This document shows positions 52,675-61,877 of a stretch of DNA of 63,191 nucleotides, one piece after another. Within the stretch, counting starts at the first letter, position 1. Every line of letters begins with the position of its first letter. The notes beneath the pieces were generated by a model. The model was given only the letters and a program-made list of their open reading frames with translations. It made no database searches and was not told the DNA's origin. The translations under genes were made by a program, and so were the position numbers. Origin of the DNA: Gemmataceae bacterium (GTDB lineage: Bacteria; Planctomycetota; Planctomycetia; Gemmatales; Gemmataceae); the NCBI GenBank assembly GCA_009692005.1, contig SHZZ01000015.1:1-63191 (forward strand). Direction: 5' to 3'.

Positions 52675-54492
52675 TTACACCTGGCCAAGAAGCGGTCCAA
52701 TGATGGGTTTGACCACTTTTTCGTAGAATTCTTTGACCGAAGGGGAGGAAATCAACCCTTCCACACCAACCCGGTCCCCTTCAAGGGTCACCGCCATGCC
52801 ACAGAAAGTGACCTTGGCGCCTTGCAGGTTAGGCAACATATTGGGAGGAATGGGCAGAGCGTTGCCCATTTCCTTGACCGCGTCCACCACCAGCCGAACA
52901 AAGGCCAAGGGGTCGGCCAGAATGATAAAGGCCGCCTCCTTGGGCAGATCTTTGCGCGCGCTTTGGAAATTGGCGTTGCCGCCAATCGCCTGAGCGGGCT
53001 TGGCCCAATTGTCCAGGATTTTGCTCGCCTCGGCCCAATCCTTGCCATAAACCGCGATAATCTTTTTCTCCCCCTCGCCTATCCACACATTCATTTTTTC
53101 GCCCATGAGTTTTTTCATCATGGCGGTCTGCAATTGCCCCACTTCCATGGGAATCCCCGGTTGATTCACCTGGGCCAACATCTTTTCAATATCCCATTCC
53201 AACTGCACTTGGTCGAAGCTAACCCCCTGGTGCTTTTCCGCTGCGGCCTTGACCATCGGCGCCTTTTTCAAGGCCACGCCCTGGAACTGTTTCATCTTTC
53301 CCATCCCCGAGAAAACCTTCACATAGGCTGCCCGGGTCAACTTGGGGTCGTCGCTTTCCACCACCTGGATTCCCTCTGGGGGCAACGACATGGCATCGTA
53401 GCGGACGCCGACCTGGCTATTCAGGAATGCCTCAACGACCTTGGCAATTTCCTTTCCTTCCTCATCTGCCGTGGTCCCGAAGGAAAGGGCAATAACCTTT
53501 TTCAACAGGGGGATATCGGTTTGCATGGCGGAATAAAAACCGTGGCCGGATGGAAGGCTTCCCAAGCCGGCAAACCCGCTCGCCTTGCTCCCTTGAAGAA
53601 GCCCGCTAGTTACCGACCCCGCGCGCAACTCCAACTGTGCGTGTCCCACGATCCCGCTTGGCCGAAACTCCATCCCCGCGATAAATCCCTTGCTGTCCTG
53701 CAGAGCTTGAAAAGCGCCGGCCACTACGCCCCGGATCATAACCATGGAGCTTTGCTGCTCCTTGGGTAAAAGGAATTCCATCGCCTGAACCGCCTGATCG
53801 ATATCCTTCTTCCCTTGTTCGATCATGTTGGCGTAATCTTTGTTGAGCGTGTCGAGGTTGAGAAATAATCCCAGGTCGGAGGCATGCAGACGGGCCAATT
53901 GCCCCTTGCTGATTTTCCCCGAGATACCCAGCGGCTTTTTGGCCAACCGCGAGGCGATTTCTTTACTTGGCGTGAAGAGCACCTGCTCCTTGCGGCTGAC
54001 CATGTAGATATGTTCGTTGGCGCCGGGTGAAAACATTTCCACCCCGGGCTCGACCGCTTTTAGCGTTTTCCTTTCCTCTTCTTTCAACACTTCGTCGCGA
54101 AACCGTTCATAGCTGGCTACCCGCACCGCCACCATGATCTTGTCCTTGTCGGGATTGAACCCGCCCGCGTTCGGTTGGGGAAATTCCAGATAGGCCATGT
54201 AATGGGGGCCATCCTTGGCAATGCAACCAAGCTTTCTTCCTTCCAAAAGGGTGCCCAGTTCCCCTTCCATCTGTTTGGAAGCCATGGGGGCCAAATCGGG
54301 GAGGGCGTTTTTCAGAAATTCGTTGAACCGGCTGGTTGCGCCTTCAACGCCTTTTAACTGGATGACCAGAGCGGCATTGGCGGGAATGGCATCAAGGAAG
54401 GGGTAATCGCCCGTCTCGGGCAGGGGCGCCGCCGGTAAAAAGGCAAGGCCCAAAAGGGCAACGACAGTGCATGCCGACAGGATTTTCTTCAT
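52675..54492 (-). CDS. large secreted hypothetical protein
   Basis: 605 residues from the ATG at 54492 (MKKILSACTVVALLGLAFLP), a signal peptide cut near APLPETG. The mature protein mixes helices and strands with recurring segments such as YPFLDAIPANAALVIQLKG, HYMAYLEFPQPN, MVAVRVASYERFRDEVLKEEE and FIILADPLAFVRLVVDAVKEMG. Similar large secreted proteins of the DUF3352-type pattern occur in planctomycetes, but I cannot assign the family securely. It has no transmembrane segment after the signal and no metal motif. It is followed by the tRNA-Gly. Confidence 0.6.
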   Translation of the reverse strand: MKKILSACTVVALLGLAFLPAAPLPETGDYPFLDAIPANAALVIQLKGVEGATSRFNEFLKNALPDLAPMASKQMEGELGTLLEGRKLGCIAKDGPHYMAYLEFPQPNAGGFNPDKDKIMVAVRVASYERFRDEVLKEEERKTLKAVEPGVEMFSPGANEHIYMVSRKEQVLFTPSKEIASRLAKKPLGISGKISKGQLARLHASDLGLFLNLDTLNKDYANMIEQGKKDIDQAVQAMEFLLPKEQQSSMVMIRGVVAGAFQALQDSKGFIAGMEFRPSGIVGHAQLELRAGSVTSGLLQGSKASGFAGLGSLPSGHGFYSAMQTDIPLLKKVIALSFGTTADEEGKEIAKVVEAFLNSQVGVRYDAMSLPPEGIQVVESDDPKLTRAAYVKVFSGMGKMKQFQGVALKKAPMVKAAAEKHQGVSFDQVQLEWDIEKMLAQVNQPGIPMEVGQLQTAMMKKLMGEKMNVWIGEGEKKIIAVYGKDWAEASKILDNWAKPAQAIGGNANFQSARKDLPKEAAFIILADPLAFVRLVVDAVKEMGNALPIPPNMLPNLQGAKVTFCGMAVTLEGDRVGVEGLISSPSVKEFYEKVVKPIIGPLLGQV

Positions 54493-54610
54493 GATTCTTT
54501 TTCCTACTTGAAGGTGAATGATCCTGAGAGAAAAGGTAAAAAATATTCTATCCGGAACCAAGGCCCGGGGATAGGAGGAATACCATTTCCTGAAGGCGAA
54601 AGTTGCGGCT

Positions 54611-55969
54611 TCAATCCAACCCCTTCACCATTGCAGCAATTTGCCTGGCGATGATTTCTTCAACTTGGCCGGACCAGCGCAGCGCCGGTCGGCCGTACTC
54701 GAAAAGGTTTGATCCGCCTTCATAACCGCCCTCGGCCCAGACCCGCCTCGAGGGAATGTAGGCAATCATGTCATCGGTGTAACCCAGGACCCAGGTTCCT
54801 TTGCCAAAGGCAGCCTTGAAGCGCAGGGCGTAATCGACCACCGTCTCGGCGCCCATGCCAATCATGCGCGTGTCCTGGCCAAGCTTCCACACATGCAGGG
54901 GGTAAGGATAAGCGGGTTGAAACTTCGCCCCGGTTTCCAATTGGTCCAGCAGGCGCTTGGCCCAACGCTGCTTGATGGCGTTCGGTTCCTTCAACTGACC
55001 TTGAAGATCCGCCTCCGTCATGACCTTTTCATAAGGCAAGGGCACAATTGCAAAGGAGAGTTTCAATCCAGGCTGAATGGATTTGAATGGCCCGGCCATG
55101 GCGCCAAACACCCCTTCCGCCAGCAGGCGGCCATATTTCTCGCACAGTTCGACCTGCCGACGCGGGAGGGGATTCTGATCCCCGCCGCAAGTGTTGACGA
55201 ACATCGCACAGGCCCCGGGATACTTCTTCTCGATGGCAATCTGGGCGTAACCCGGGTAATCACCACACCATTTCGTGAAACTTAAAGTAGTGGGATGGCA
55301 GGCATAACCGAACAGTATTGCCGCGATGGAGCCATCAGGTCGAGTGACCTTTAAAACCGGCACGGTGTGATCGACCGGGCCTTTCAACGGTTCGCCTCGG
55401 GCGAGAATGGCAGGCACTTCGGCTTCCTTATTGTTGCGGCGGTTCACGGCGAAGGCAGCCCTGCCCTCGCTTTGTTCCAGCTTGGCTGGCTTCAAATCCG
55501 CCAGGGCGCCCCCGATGAGTTCCACCATTTTCTCCACCATCAGGCTGGTGTACTCCTCCACCAATTTGACCTGTTCGGCTTCCACGGGGTAATAATCGAC
55601 CAGGTCGTCGCCCAGCCTGGGGCCGCAATGATTGTGCGAAAAGGTGATCATGATCTGCGAGCGCTTCAGGTTGAATTGCTTTTCGGCTTTGGCAAAAACC
55701 CGGTCGCTCATGCTTTTGGGCACGCCTTGAAAATCGCTGGTGATAAGAATGGCCGTGGTTCCATCAGGCGCCTTGAGCGCCAGGGCTTTCATCCACAAGT
55801 CGTGCAGAATGGCCTCGGGGGCGCGCTTGGAGCCATACCCGGCCAACCAGACCTGAGTTTTAGGGGTGATGATCTCCCGTGCCAGTCCCGCCTGCCAGGA
55901 AATATCTGCGGCATGGGCCATGCCAACAAAAACAAACAGCAGAAGGGTAATCCCGACTTTAACTTTCAT
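54611..55969 (-). CDS. neutral/alkaline non-lysosomal ceramidase-like protein, secreted
   Basis: 452 residues from the ATG at 55969 with an AGGAAC site and a signal peptide (VGITLLLFVFVGMAHA). The N-terminal ceramidase-like domain is recognisable: ITPKTQVWLAGYGSKRAPE, ILITSDFQGVPK, MITFSHNHCGPRLG with zinc-ligand-type histidines, ILFGYACHPTTLS and FVNTCGGDQNPLPR. True ceramidases cleave sphingolipid amides, but planctomycete members usually have unknown substrates, so only the hydrolase fold is claimed. A second conserved region, WVLGYTDDMIAYIPSRRVWAEGGYEGG, lies near the end. It follows the diadenylate-cyclase-domain gene on the same strand. Confidence 0.85.
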   Translation of the reverse strand: MKVKVGITLLLFVFVGMAHAADISWQAGLAREIITPKTQVWLAGYGSKRAPEAILHDLWMKALALKAPDGTTAILITSDFQGVPKSMSDRVFAKAEKQFNLKRSQIMITFSHNHCGPRLGDDLVDYYPVEAEQVKLVEEYTSLMVEKMVELIGGALADLKPAKLEQSEGRAAFAVNRRNNKEAEVPAILARGEPLKGPVDHTVPVLKVTRPDGSIAAILFGYACHPTTLSFTKWCGDYPGYAQIAIEKKYPGACAMFVNTCGGDQNPLPRRQVELCEKYGRLLAEGVFGAMAGPFKSIQPGLKLSFAIVPLPYEKVMTEADLQGQLKEPNAIKQRWAKRLLDQLETGAKFQPAYPYPLHVWKLGQDTRMIGMGAETVVDYALRFKAAFGKGTWVLGYTDDMIAYIPSRRVWAEGGYEGGSNLFEYGRPALRWSGQVEEIIARQIAAMVKGLD

Positions 55970-56023
55970 GGTTAGTTCCTCTCGCTGGCGGTCAGGAAAA
56001 AGCGTCAAGGCTTGGGGACCGGT

Positions 56024-56980
56024 TCACGAATGGGCGGCGGAAGGGGATTCGTCGGCAGCTTCCATGCGGATTTTGCCCCAGGTCATGGGGCGAGCCAACG
56101 GCTCGATGTGCAGCATGACTTCGCCATTCTGAAACACGCGCACCGCGCCGGATGATTGGCTGACGGTGACGGCAATGGCCTTGGTGGCCTTGCTGACTGC
56201 CGCCGCCGCCGCATGACGCGTGCCCAAACCCATGCTCAAGGTGAAGCCGGTGTAGGGGGCTTCAATGCGCCTACAGGCCGCCTCCGCCACGCCGTCACGC
56301 CGGATCAGGATCGCGCCTTCCATGCGAGCTATGTCCTTGATCTGTTCCCGCACATTAGGATCGCGGACATCCCGCTCGGCGTCGCTGTATCCGCGAAAAG
56401 GATTGAAATTCATCGGCTGGGACAACGACAACACCTTGCGCGTGTCGCCGACGACAAACATGGTCCCCACGGGGTGGCCTTCGCGCCCTTCGCGGCCGAT
56501 TTCCGTCGCCAGGTCAACCACGGCCCGCAAAGTTTCCAAGGGCACCTGCGTGTCGAGGCGGCGCAAATCCTTGGCGCTCAGCCTTTCCAGGTGCTCCCCC
56601 AGGTGAATCAGGCTGAGGGTGTCGATAATGTCGGCGCCCTCCTCGCCCACCTGGATGCCGTTGTACAACGCCACCACCTCGGCCCCTTGCGTGAGCTTTT
56701 CCGCCCGAATCGCCTCCAGTAGCGCCAGGCTCATGCGCTCCTGAATTGGGGTCGGGCCGGACTCGATCTCTATCAGCGTCAGGTCAGGGTGCGCTTTGAT
56801 GCGGACAAAGTCGTCTTCCTTCCGGGCGGCGACGAGGATGCGCGTGCCCCCGAGAACATTGAGAATGGCATCCCAATCCAAAGGGCCATCGGCCATAATA
56901 AGAACAGCGTCGGCGGGAAGCTGCTTTACCAGCTCCTTCGCCGCCAACAAGAGTTTCAATGTTTCCGCTGCCAATCCCAT
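56024..56980 (-). CDS. DisA_N (diadenylate cyclase) domain protein
   Basis: 318 residues. The C-terminal half is a DisA_N domain, the fold that joins two ATP molecules into cyclic di-AMP. Landmarks are RMEGAILIRRDGVAEAA near residue 220 (DGA-type motif, here EGA), RIEAPYTGFTLSMGLGTRHAAAAAVSK near residue 245 (RHR-type motif, here RHA), and the strand KAIAVTVSQSSGAVRVFQNGE. The N-terminal half (residues 1-150) is a separate alpha/beta domain of the kind fused in archaeal and planctomycete cyclases. The two changed motif positions make activity likely but not certain. There is no membrane helix, so it should be cytoplasmic. It is divergent from the cystathionine beta-synthase gene. Confidence 0.82.
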   Translation of the reverse strand: MGLAAETLKLLLAAKELVKQLPADAVLIMADGPLDWDAILNVLGGTRILVAARKEDDFVRIKAHPDLTLIEIESGPTPIQERMSLALLEAIRAEKLTQGAEVVALYNGIQVGEEGADIIDTLSLIHLGEHLERLSAKDLRRLDTQVPLETLRAVVDLATEIGREGREGHPVGTMFVVGDTRKVLSLSQPMNFNPFRGYSDAERDVRDPNVREQIKDIARMEGAILIRRDGVAEAACRRIEAPYTGFTLSMGLGTRHAAAAAVSKATKAIAVTVSQSSGAVRVFQNGEVMLHIEPLARPMTWGKIRMEAADESPSAAHS

Positions 56981-57150
56981 GGGTAGACATTGTCCCCGGA
57001 ATTAGAATTGCATCCTTGGTAGAATCTTAGGTCAGCGGCAATGGTGGAACAAGCGGAGGATGGCAACTTTTCAGCATTTCACTGGATTTATTTTCCCTGG
57101 CATCATTCCCCAGACGGCCGGCAAGCAAGGTCAACTAGGAAGGTGGCAAC

Positions 57151-58506
57151 ATGATGAATTCCATTCTCGAGGCGGTGGGTCAAACACCGCTGGTGCGCTT
57201 GCAACGGCTGACCGAGGGATTAAAAGCGGCTGTGTATGTCAAGCTGGAGTCGATGAATCCCGGTGGCAGCGTGAAAGACCGGGTGGGCATGGCCATGGTC
57301 TCCGATGCCGAGAGCCGCAGCCTGCTTCGGCCCGGAGGAACCATCATCGAGGCCACGGCGGGGAACACGGGAGTGGGGCTGGCCATGGTCGCCGCCGTCA
57401 GGGGCTACCGCTGCATTTTTGTCCTCCCGGACAAAATGTCTCCCGAGAAGGTCGCCCTGCTCAAGGCTTACGGCGCGGAGGTGGTCATCACCAAGACCAA
57501 TGTCCCGCCCGATTCCCCAGACAGCTACAACGGCGTGGCCGACCGACTGGCCCGCGAGATTCCTGGCGCTTGGCGGCCGAACCAGTTCGGCAACCTGGCC
57601 AACCCGGAGATTCACTACCATTCGACCGGCAAGGAGATCTGGGAACAGACCCAGGGCAAGATTACGGTCTTTGTCGCCGGAGTCGGCACCGGGGGAACCC
57701 TGTCGGGCGTGGGAAAGTACCTTAAGGAAAAGAACCCAGCGGTGCGGATCATCGGCGCGGACCCCGAGGGCAGCGTTCTCTCCGGTGGGACCCCCAAGTC
57801 CTGGAAGGTGGAGGGGATCGGCGAGGATTTCGTGCCCAAGACTTTCAACGGGCAGATGGTGGATGAATGGGTGCGCGTTTCCGATGCGGAATCGTTTCAC
57901 CTGGCCAGGGAACTGGCGCGCAAGGAAGGGATTCTCGCCGGGGGATCCAGCGGCACAATTCTTGCCGCCGCGCTGCGCTATGCCCGCAGACTTGGGCCTG
58001 CCGACTTTGTCGTTTCCCTGGTTTGCGACACCGGCAGGAACTACCTCAGCAAGTATTTCGACGACCAGTGGCTGGAAGAAAACCATCTGCAACTGGAATC
58101 CCGCTCGATTCAGTGCCTGGGCGAGTTATTGAAAGCCCGTGGATCGAGGATTCTCGTCACCATTTCCCCTTCGTCCACTGCGGCCCAAGCCATCCAGTCG
58201 ATGGAAGGCGCGGGCATTTCGCAGTTGCCCGTGATGGACAAGGGCCAGCCCGTGGGGAGCATTCACGAGGTGACCCTGGCGCGGATTTTGCACGACCGCG
58301 GCGAACCAGCCAAGGTCTTGGTGGGGGATGTCATGGCCGGCACCCTGCCTCAGTTGGATACCTCAATCTCATTGGATGAGGTATACCGCTTGCTGCTTTC
58401 GGGCAACTCCGGCGTGCTGGCTTCCGAGGGGGGAAAGATTGTCGATATCGTCACGCGCATCGACCTGATCCACTTCTGGAATCGGGAAAAGAAAGAAGGG
58501 AAGTAG
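57151..58506 (+). CDS. cystathionine beta-synthase
   Basis: 451 residues. The PLP-binding core (about 1-320) shows GQTPLVRL, the lysine motif NPGGSVKDRVGMAM near residue 42, IIEATAGNTGVGLAMVA, VFVAGVGTGGTLSGVGKYL and LAGGSSGTILAAAL. Two CBS domains follow (about 325-450; TISPSSTAAQAIQSMEGAGISQLPVM, VGDVMAGTLPQLDTSISLDEVY). That layout separates it from cysteine synthase and fits cystathionine beta-synthase, which condenses serine and homocysteine, with CBS domains as possible regulatory modules. An AGGAAGG site precedes the double ATG. A partner gamma-type enzyme is encoded at 41564-42712. Confidence 0.9.
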   Translation: MMNSILEAVGQTPLVRLQRLTEGLKAAVYVKLESMNPGGSVKDRVGMAMVSDAESRSLLRPGGTIIEATAGNTGVGLAMVAAVRGYRCIFVLPDKMSPEKVALLKAYGAEVVITKTNVPPDSPDSYNGVADRLAREIPGAWRPNQFGNLANPEIHYHSTGKEIWEQTQGKITVFVAGVGTGGTLSGVGKYLKEKNPAVRIIGADPEGSVLSGGTPKSWKVEGIGEDFVPKTFNGQMVDEWVRVSDAESFHLARELARKEGILAGGSSGTILAAALRYARRLGPADFVVSLVCDTGRNYLSKYFDDQWLEENHLQLESRSIQCLGELLKARGSRILVTISPSSTAAQAIQSMEGAGISQLPVMDKGQPVGSIHEVTLARILHDRGEPAKVLVGDVMAGTLPQLDTSISLDEVYRLLLSGNSGVLASEGGKIVDIVTRIDLIHFWNREKKEGK

Positions 58507-58547
58507 CGAAGTCTGTCGCCCTTGGGAACCCCGACAGTCCTCGACCC

Positions 58548-59288
58548 TTATTCCTTGAAGCGGTAGCCGACCCCGCGCACCGTCTCAATCAAGTCCATGT
58601 CGCCGAGTTTCTTCCTCAAGGTTTTCACATGCACATCAATAGTGCGCTCAAGGACAATGGCGCCCTCGCCAATGGCGTTTTCCATGAGGTCGAGGCGGGA
58701 GAAGGCCCGGCCCGGCTTGGTGACCAGGCATTCCAACAGGCGAAATTCCGTTGGCGTTAGAATCATTTCATTGCCCGAAACAAAAGCCTTGTGCCTGACC
58801 AGATCCAACCGCACAGGCCCATGATGGACCACTTCCGCTGCCGTGTCCGCTGGCAAGTCCGACCGGCGATGCAGAGCCTTGATCCGCTGCAAAAGCACCT
58901 TGAAGCTGAAAGGCTTGGTGACATAGTCATCGGCGCCAAGCGAGAATCCGACCACCTGATCGATCTCCTCGGAGCGGGCGGACAAGATGATGACAGGGAC
59001 GGCCCGGGTTTTTTCCGTGGCCCGCAGTTCGCGCAGGATCTCCTGCCCATTGATCCCCGGCAGCATGATGTCGAGCAAAATAATGTCCGGGATGGTGTGC
59101 AAGGCCAGCAGCAGGCCGTTCTCGCCATTGGCCGCCGAGCTCACCTCGTACCCTTCACGGCGCAAATTGTAGGTCAGGGCGTCGACCAGCGCCGGTTCAT
59201 CCTCGATGATCAACACGCGCACGCCGTTGGGCGGCGCCGATACACGGCCCTTGTCGGTTTTTTTCTCCGGTGTTACTGGCTCAGCCAT
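58548..59288 (-). CDS. phoB: OmpR/PhoB-type response regulator
   Basis: 246 residues. The receiver domain has VLIIEDEPALVDAL, the phospho-acceptor aspartate in IILLDIMLPGING near residue 73 and ADDYVTKPFS. The winged-helix DNA-binding domain follows with ILTPTEFRLLECLVTKPGRAFSR, ERTIDVHVKTLRKKLGD and IETVRGVGYRF. The start adds about 20 unconserved residues. The overlap of one base with phoU and the adjacent pstB identify it as the phosphate-starvation regulator. The sensor kinase PhoR is not in the window. Confidence 0.9.
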   Translation of the reverse strand: MAEPVTPEKKTDKGRVSAPPNGVRVLIIEDEPALVDALTYNLRREGYEVSSAANGENGLLLALHTIPDIILLDIMLPGINGQEILRELRATEKTRAVPVIILSARSEEIDQVVGFSLGADDYVTKPFSFKVLLQRIKALHRRSDLPADTAAEVVHHGPVRLDLVRHKAFVSGNEMILTPTEFRLLECLVTKPGRAFSRLDLMENAIGEGAIVLERTIDVHVKTLRKKLGDMDLIETVRGVGYRFKE

Positions 59289-59959
59289 TATTTCCTCCCA
59301 AAATCTTCCACCCGATGGCGGACGATTTCTCCCTCCACAAGGTAAATCACATCCTCGGCAATGTTCGTGGCATGATCGGCAATGCGCTCGATGTGGCGAA
59401 TGGCGGAAAAGACCGACAACCCATGCTCAATGTTCGCGGGCGAATCGTTCATGACCTTGACCAATTCCTGAATCAACTCGCGATTGTAGCGATCGACTTC
59501 GTCGTCCATGCGCACCACTCGCATGGCCAGCTTGACATCGAGGGAGACGAAACTATCGAGGCTTTGGCGAACCATGGTCGAGGCCAGGTCGGCCATGCGC
59601 TGGACCCCTTCGGGAACGGGGAAGAAGGGAGGGCGGCAAAGAGACATGGCGCGCTCGGCGATTTCCTCGGCCAGATCGCCCATCCGTTCCAGATCGGTGC
59701 AGATCATCAGGACAGAGGTAATGCGCCGCAGGTCAATCGCCACCGGCTGGTGCAACGCCAGAACCTTCAGGCATTCCTCGGTGATATGGTTTTCCTCGGC
59801 GTCGATCAGGGTATCGCCTTGCACCACTTCCCTGGCCAGGACGATGTCGCGCTCCTTGAGGGCGCGGATGGCCTTGGACAAGGACTGTTCCACCAGCCCG
59901 GCAAGACTGAGGATGTCCTTTTGCAATTGATCAAGATCGCGGACCAGATGTTTGGACAT
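59288..59959 (-). CDS. phoU: phosphate signalling protein PhoU
   Basis: 223 residues. PhoU links the Pst transporter to the PhoR/PhoB two-component system and lowers phosphate-regulon activity. The two PhoU repeats show ILSLAGLVEQSLSKAI, ENHITEECLKVLALHQP and RRITSVLMICTDLERMGDLAEEIAERA, then DEVDRYNRELIQEL and SAIRHIERIADHATNIAEDVIYL. The ExxRxGDxA-type metal sites are intact. It lies 16 bases after pstB and overlaps phoB by one base. Confidence 0.94.
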   Translation of the reverse strand: MSKHLVRDLDQLQKDILSLAGLVEQSLSKAIRALKERDIVLAREVVQGDTLIDAEENHITEECLKVLALHQPVAIDLRRITSVLMICTDLERMGDLAEEIAERAMSLCRPPFFPVPEGVQRMADLASTMVRQSLDSFVSLDVKLAMRVVRMDDEVDRYNRELIQELVKVMNDSPANIEHGLSVFSAIRHIERIADHATNIAEDVIYLVEGEIVRHRVEDFGRK

Positions 59960-59974
59960 GGCTGCTCTTGGGGC

Positions 59975-60805
59975 TTACCCGAACCTCCCGGTGATGTAGT
60001 CTTCAGTTTGCTTCATCTGGGGGCGGGTGTAAAGCTGGTCGGTGTTGCCGCTTTCAATCAGGCGACCTTGAAAAAAAAACGAGGTGCGATCGGAAACCCG
60101 CGCCGCCTGCTGCATATTGTGCGTGACTATGACAATCGTGTAATCGCGCTTGAGTTCGCAAATCAGATCCTCAATACGGGTGGTGGAAGCGGGGTCGAGG
60201 GCGCTGGCAGGTTCGTCCAGGAGAAGAACTTCAGGGTCGGTGGCCAAGGCGCGGGCTATGCACAGGCGTTGGGCCTGCCCGCCCGAGAGGTTAAAAGCCG
60301 ACTCGTTCAAACGGTCTTTGACTTCGTTCCAAAGCCCGGCGGAACGCAGGCAGCGTTCGCAAATTTCCTTGAGCGCTGCAGTGTTTTTCAACCCCGCCAC
60401 TCGCGGGCCGTAGATTACATTCTCGAATACCGACTTGGGAAACGGGTTCGACTTCTGAAAGACCATGCCGACCCGCCTGCGCAGGTCTACCAGGTTCACA
60501 TGCTTGCCGTATATTTCCCGCCCATCCAGAAGGACCTCGCCCGTGTTGCGCGTCCCTTCGATCAGGTCGTTCATGCGGTTCAAACAGCGGAGGAAGGTCG
60601 ACTTCCCGCAGCCAGATGGACCAATTAATGCCATGACCGAGCGCTCGGGGATTGGCAAGTTAATGTCGAATAGCGCCTGGGTGTTCCCGTACCAGAAGTT
60701 GAGGTTTTTAATCGAGTACTTTTCAGGCGCGCCGTGGGTACGGGTCAACGCCCTTCCGGAAGTGCTTCGTTCTTCCATGATGGAGGCATAGGAACCCGTT
60801 GGCAT
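59975..60805 (-). CDS. pstB: phosphate ABC transporter ATP-binding protein PstB
   Basis: 276 residues from the ATG at 60805, chosen for a GGGG site; starts at 60823 and 60778 are possible. Walker A is [18 protein letters not shown]. The PstB-specific blocks [19 protein letters not shown] and GPRVAG follow. The signature motif is [15 protein letters not shown] (usual Q replaced by A at the fifth position), and Walker B is [13 protein letters not shown]. The extra 30 residues at the N-terminus are not conserved. It provides the ATPase for high-affinity phosphate uptake. PstS, PstC and PstA genes are absent: upstream is a promoter gap and a divergent esterase gene. Confidence 0.93.
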   Translation of the reverse strand: MPTGSYASIMEERSTSGRALTRTHGAPEKYSIKNLNFWYGNTQALFDINLPIPERSVMALIGPSGCGKSTFLRCLNRMNDLIEGTRNTGEVLLDGREIYGKHVNLVDLRRRVGMVFQKSNPFPKSVFENVIYGPRVAGLKNTAALKEICERCLRSAGLWNEVKDRLNESAFNLSGGQAQRLCIARALATDPEVLLLDEPASALDPASTTRIEDLICELKRDYTIVIVTHNMQQAARVSDRTSFFFQGRLIESGNTDQLYTRPQMKQTEDYITGRFG

Positions 60806-60990
60806 GCGAACCCCAATTAACATTCGCCATGTAGAATCACTGAGGTAATCCTAATGGGGCAATGTGTGGATTGTGTTAAGATTTGGTGATGTTTGTACAG
60901 GGTTTTTACCCTTTTTTCCCTTGCATTGTTTGCCCTAAACCATTCTCCTAATAACACTTCCCGCCTTTTTTCCTCCCGGGGTAACTACCG

Positions 60991-61863
60991 ATGATTCGCT
61001 TTCTGGCTTTGGCTGCTTTCCTTTTACCCATTACCCTGTTGAGCGCTGCTGATGACTATGTCCTCGGCCCCGACTCCCAGCTCCAGCCAGGGGTGCCCAA
61101 GGGTAAAATCGAAAAGTCCGTTTGGAAAAGCGCCGTTTTCCCAGACACCATCCGCGATTGGTGGGTTTACACCCCGGCGCAATATGACCCCAACCAACAG
61201 GCCTGCGTCATGGTCTTTCAGGATGGCGGATCGTATGTCAACGACAAAGGCCAGTTCCGCGTTCCCGTCGCCTTCGACAATCTCATTCACAAAAAAGAGA
61301 TGCCGGTGACCGTGGGAATATTTCTCAACCCCGGGACAGTCCCCTCGGCCAACCCCCAGGAAAAAGCCCGCAGCAACCGCAGCTTTGAATACGACACGCT
61401 GTCTGACCAGTATGCCCGTTTTTTGGAAAAAGAGATTCTTCCTGAAGTGGCCCGGACTCATAACCTGCGCAAGGATGCCGCGGGACGGGGCATTTGCGGC
61501 ATCAGTTCCGGCGGCATTTGCGCTTTCACCGTTGCCTGGGAACGACCCGATTTGTTCCACCGCGTCCTCAGCCATGTTGGCAGCTTCACCAATATTCGCG
61601 GCGGCGATGTTTACCCAGGCATGATCCGCAAAACGGAAAAGAAACCGATCAAAGCCTTCCTCCAGGAAGGAAGCAACGACCTCGACAACTTGCACGGTTC
61701 GTGGCCCTTGGCCAACCGCTCGATGGCCGCGGCTTTGAAGTTCGCCAAATACGATTTTCGCTATGTGGAAGGGGATGGCGGGCATAACGGCAAACAGGGC
61801 GGCGCCATCATGCCCGATTCACTCCGCTGGCTCTGGAACGACACCCCCGCTTCCAAAAAATAA
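60991..61863 (+). CDS. secreted esterase (alpha/beta-hydrolase, esterase D/enterochelin-esterase-like)
   Basis: 290 residues with a signal peptide (FLALAAFLLPITLLSA). The alpha/beta-hydrolase has the nucleophile elbow GICGISSGGICAF near residue 170 (GxSxG, serine in GISSGG). Other blocks are RDWWVYTPAQYDPN and CVMVFQDGG before it, and a C-terminal GDGGHNGKQGG that supplies the histidine. The aspartate is probably in EGSNDLDN near 230. It resembles the putative esterase family related to enterochelin esterases and feruloyl esterases. It is likely exported to the periplasm. The next gene begins 14 bases after its stop and may be cotranscribed. Confidence 0.85.
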   Translation: MIRFLALAAFLLPITLLSAADDYVLGPDSQLQPGVPKGKIEKSVWKSAVFPDTIRDWWVYTPAQYDPNQQACVMVFQDGGSYVNDKGQFRVPVAFDNLIHKKEMPVTVGIFLNPGTVPSANPQEKARSNRSFEYDTLSDQYARFLEKEILPEVARTHNLRKDAAGRGICGISSGGICAFTVAWERPDLFHRVLSHVGSFTNIRGGDVYPGMIRKTEKKPIKAFLQEGSNDLDNLHGSWPLANRSMAAALKFAKYDFRYVEGDGGHNGKQGGAIMPDSLRWLWNDTPASKK

Positions 61864-61877
61864 TCCCGGGAGACAAC

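Noticed and set aside
59270-60628. Plus-strand open frame of 452 codons opposite phoU and pstB
   Set aside because: phoU and pstB motifs are unambiguous on the minus strand.
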